From Microvirga sp. SRT01 (lineage in GTDB: Bacteria > Pseudomonadota > Alphaproteobacteria > Sphingomonadales > Sphingomonadaceae), in contig JAGSNX010000001.1 of assembly GCA_018139225.1 (NCBI GenBank), positions 682,001 to 746,000 of the forward strand: a stretch of DNA of 64,000 nucleotides, written 5' to 3'. Every line of letters starts with the position of its first letter. Position 1 is the stretch's first letter. Both the position numbers and the translations under genes were made by a program. This document shows positions 63,933 to 64,000 of the stretch, piece after piece. The notes below the pieces were generated by a model. That model worked only from the letters and a program-made list of their open reading frames with translations, was not told the DNA's origin and made no database searches.

Positions 63933-64000
63933 TCACAGGAGCCCGCCCAGCCCCCCGCTGGTGTCGAAATGCGGCGTCACCCCCGCGACCGGCGAGAACG
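63933..64000 (-). CDS. Possible 3' end of a gene entering from the right
   Basis: On the minus strand the frame ending in a stop at 63933 is open to the window edge and reads SPVAGVTPHFDTSGGLGGLL at its C-terminus. With only 22 codons I cannot name it. The position, upstream of the XrtV accessory protein and the ATPase on the same strand, would fit an exosortase or polysaccharide gene. Confidence 0.35.
   Translation of the reverse strand, partial: FSPVAGVTPHFDTSGGLGGLL

Overview
The window is GC-rich and reads as chromosomal DNA of an alphaproteobacterium of the sphingomonad group (Sphingomonas or a close relative). Support comes from the gene neighbourhoods (yidC-yihA, smr-mltA-Tim44-secB, dnaA near rpsT-mutM-ubiE-ubiB), the frequent GTG/TTG starts, many 4-nt stop/start overlaps, a PEPxxWA-CTERM protein and an XrtV-type sorting accessory protein. 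This assignment is inference; no database search was run.

Bases 1-24.8 kb are mostly housekeeping: YidC (5' end missing), YihA GTPase, an exported M28 peptidase, a GST, DapE, Smr-domain protein, MltA, Tim44-domain protein, SecB, MurJ, TrpS, a UDP-glucuronate 4-epimerase-like protein, DnaA, S20, MutM, UbiE, UbiB, an SCPU-type exported protein, an M61 peptidase, an FKBP isomerase, S21, CysS and an M48 peptidase. Two intergenic inverted-repeat elements (about 1.32-1.45 and 8.36-8.48 kb) and an 18-bp tandem duplication lie here.

Bases 24.8-38 kb are a surface-polysaccharide locus. rfbF-rfbG (CDP-glucose synthesis and 4,6-dehydration) on the plus strand converge on an 11-gene minus-strand operon whose genes mostly overlap by 4 nt. 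It encodes an HpcH/HpaI-like aldolase, an inositol-monophosphatase-like protein, an RmlD-like reductase, an old-yellow-enzyme flavoprotein, the PLP/[2Fe-2S] 3-dehydrase RfbH/DdhC, a ThDP enzyme of the acetolactate-synthase type, an SDR, a Wzz-like protein, a GT2, a GtrA-like flippase and a membrane glycosyltransferase. The set matches the logic of CDP-3,6-dideoxyhexose synthesis followed by C-branching, as in yersiniose. It is one of the two strongest candidates for something new.

Bases 38-43.8 kb return to metabolism: a D-2-hydroxyacid dehydrogenase, a mini-bactofilin-like protein, class II DAHP synthase, tRNA-Glu(CUC), a 41-residue membrane protein, kynureninase and an ArsB/NhaD-type transporter.

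Bases 43.8-60.5 kb are a second polysaccharide region: UDP-glucose dehydrogenase, two acyltransferase-3 proteins, a GDP-mannose-dehydrogenase-like protein, a GT4, a beta-helix protein, then an acyl carrier protein, an FkbH-like HAD protein, a methyltransferase, an MBOAT, an SGNH-like partner, a VOC protein, UDP-xylose synthase and two GT2 enzymes. The ACP-FkbH-methyltransferase-MBOAT-SGNH series suggests that a carrier-bound glyceryl (perhaps methylated) unit is made and moved onto an exported glycan. The GT4 and beta-helix genes run through each other's 3' ends, which suggests a rearranged junction.

The right end holds a gene-free stretch of about 0.8 kb, a PEPxxWA-CTERM protein with a clear terminator, a P-loop ATPase, the XrtV accessory protein and the likely 3' tail of one more minus-strand gene.
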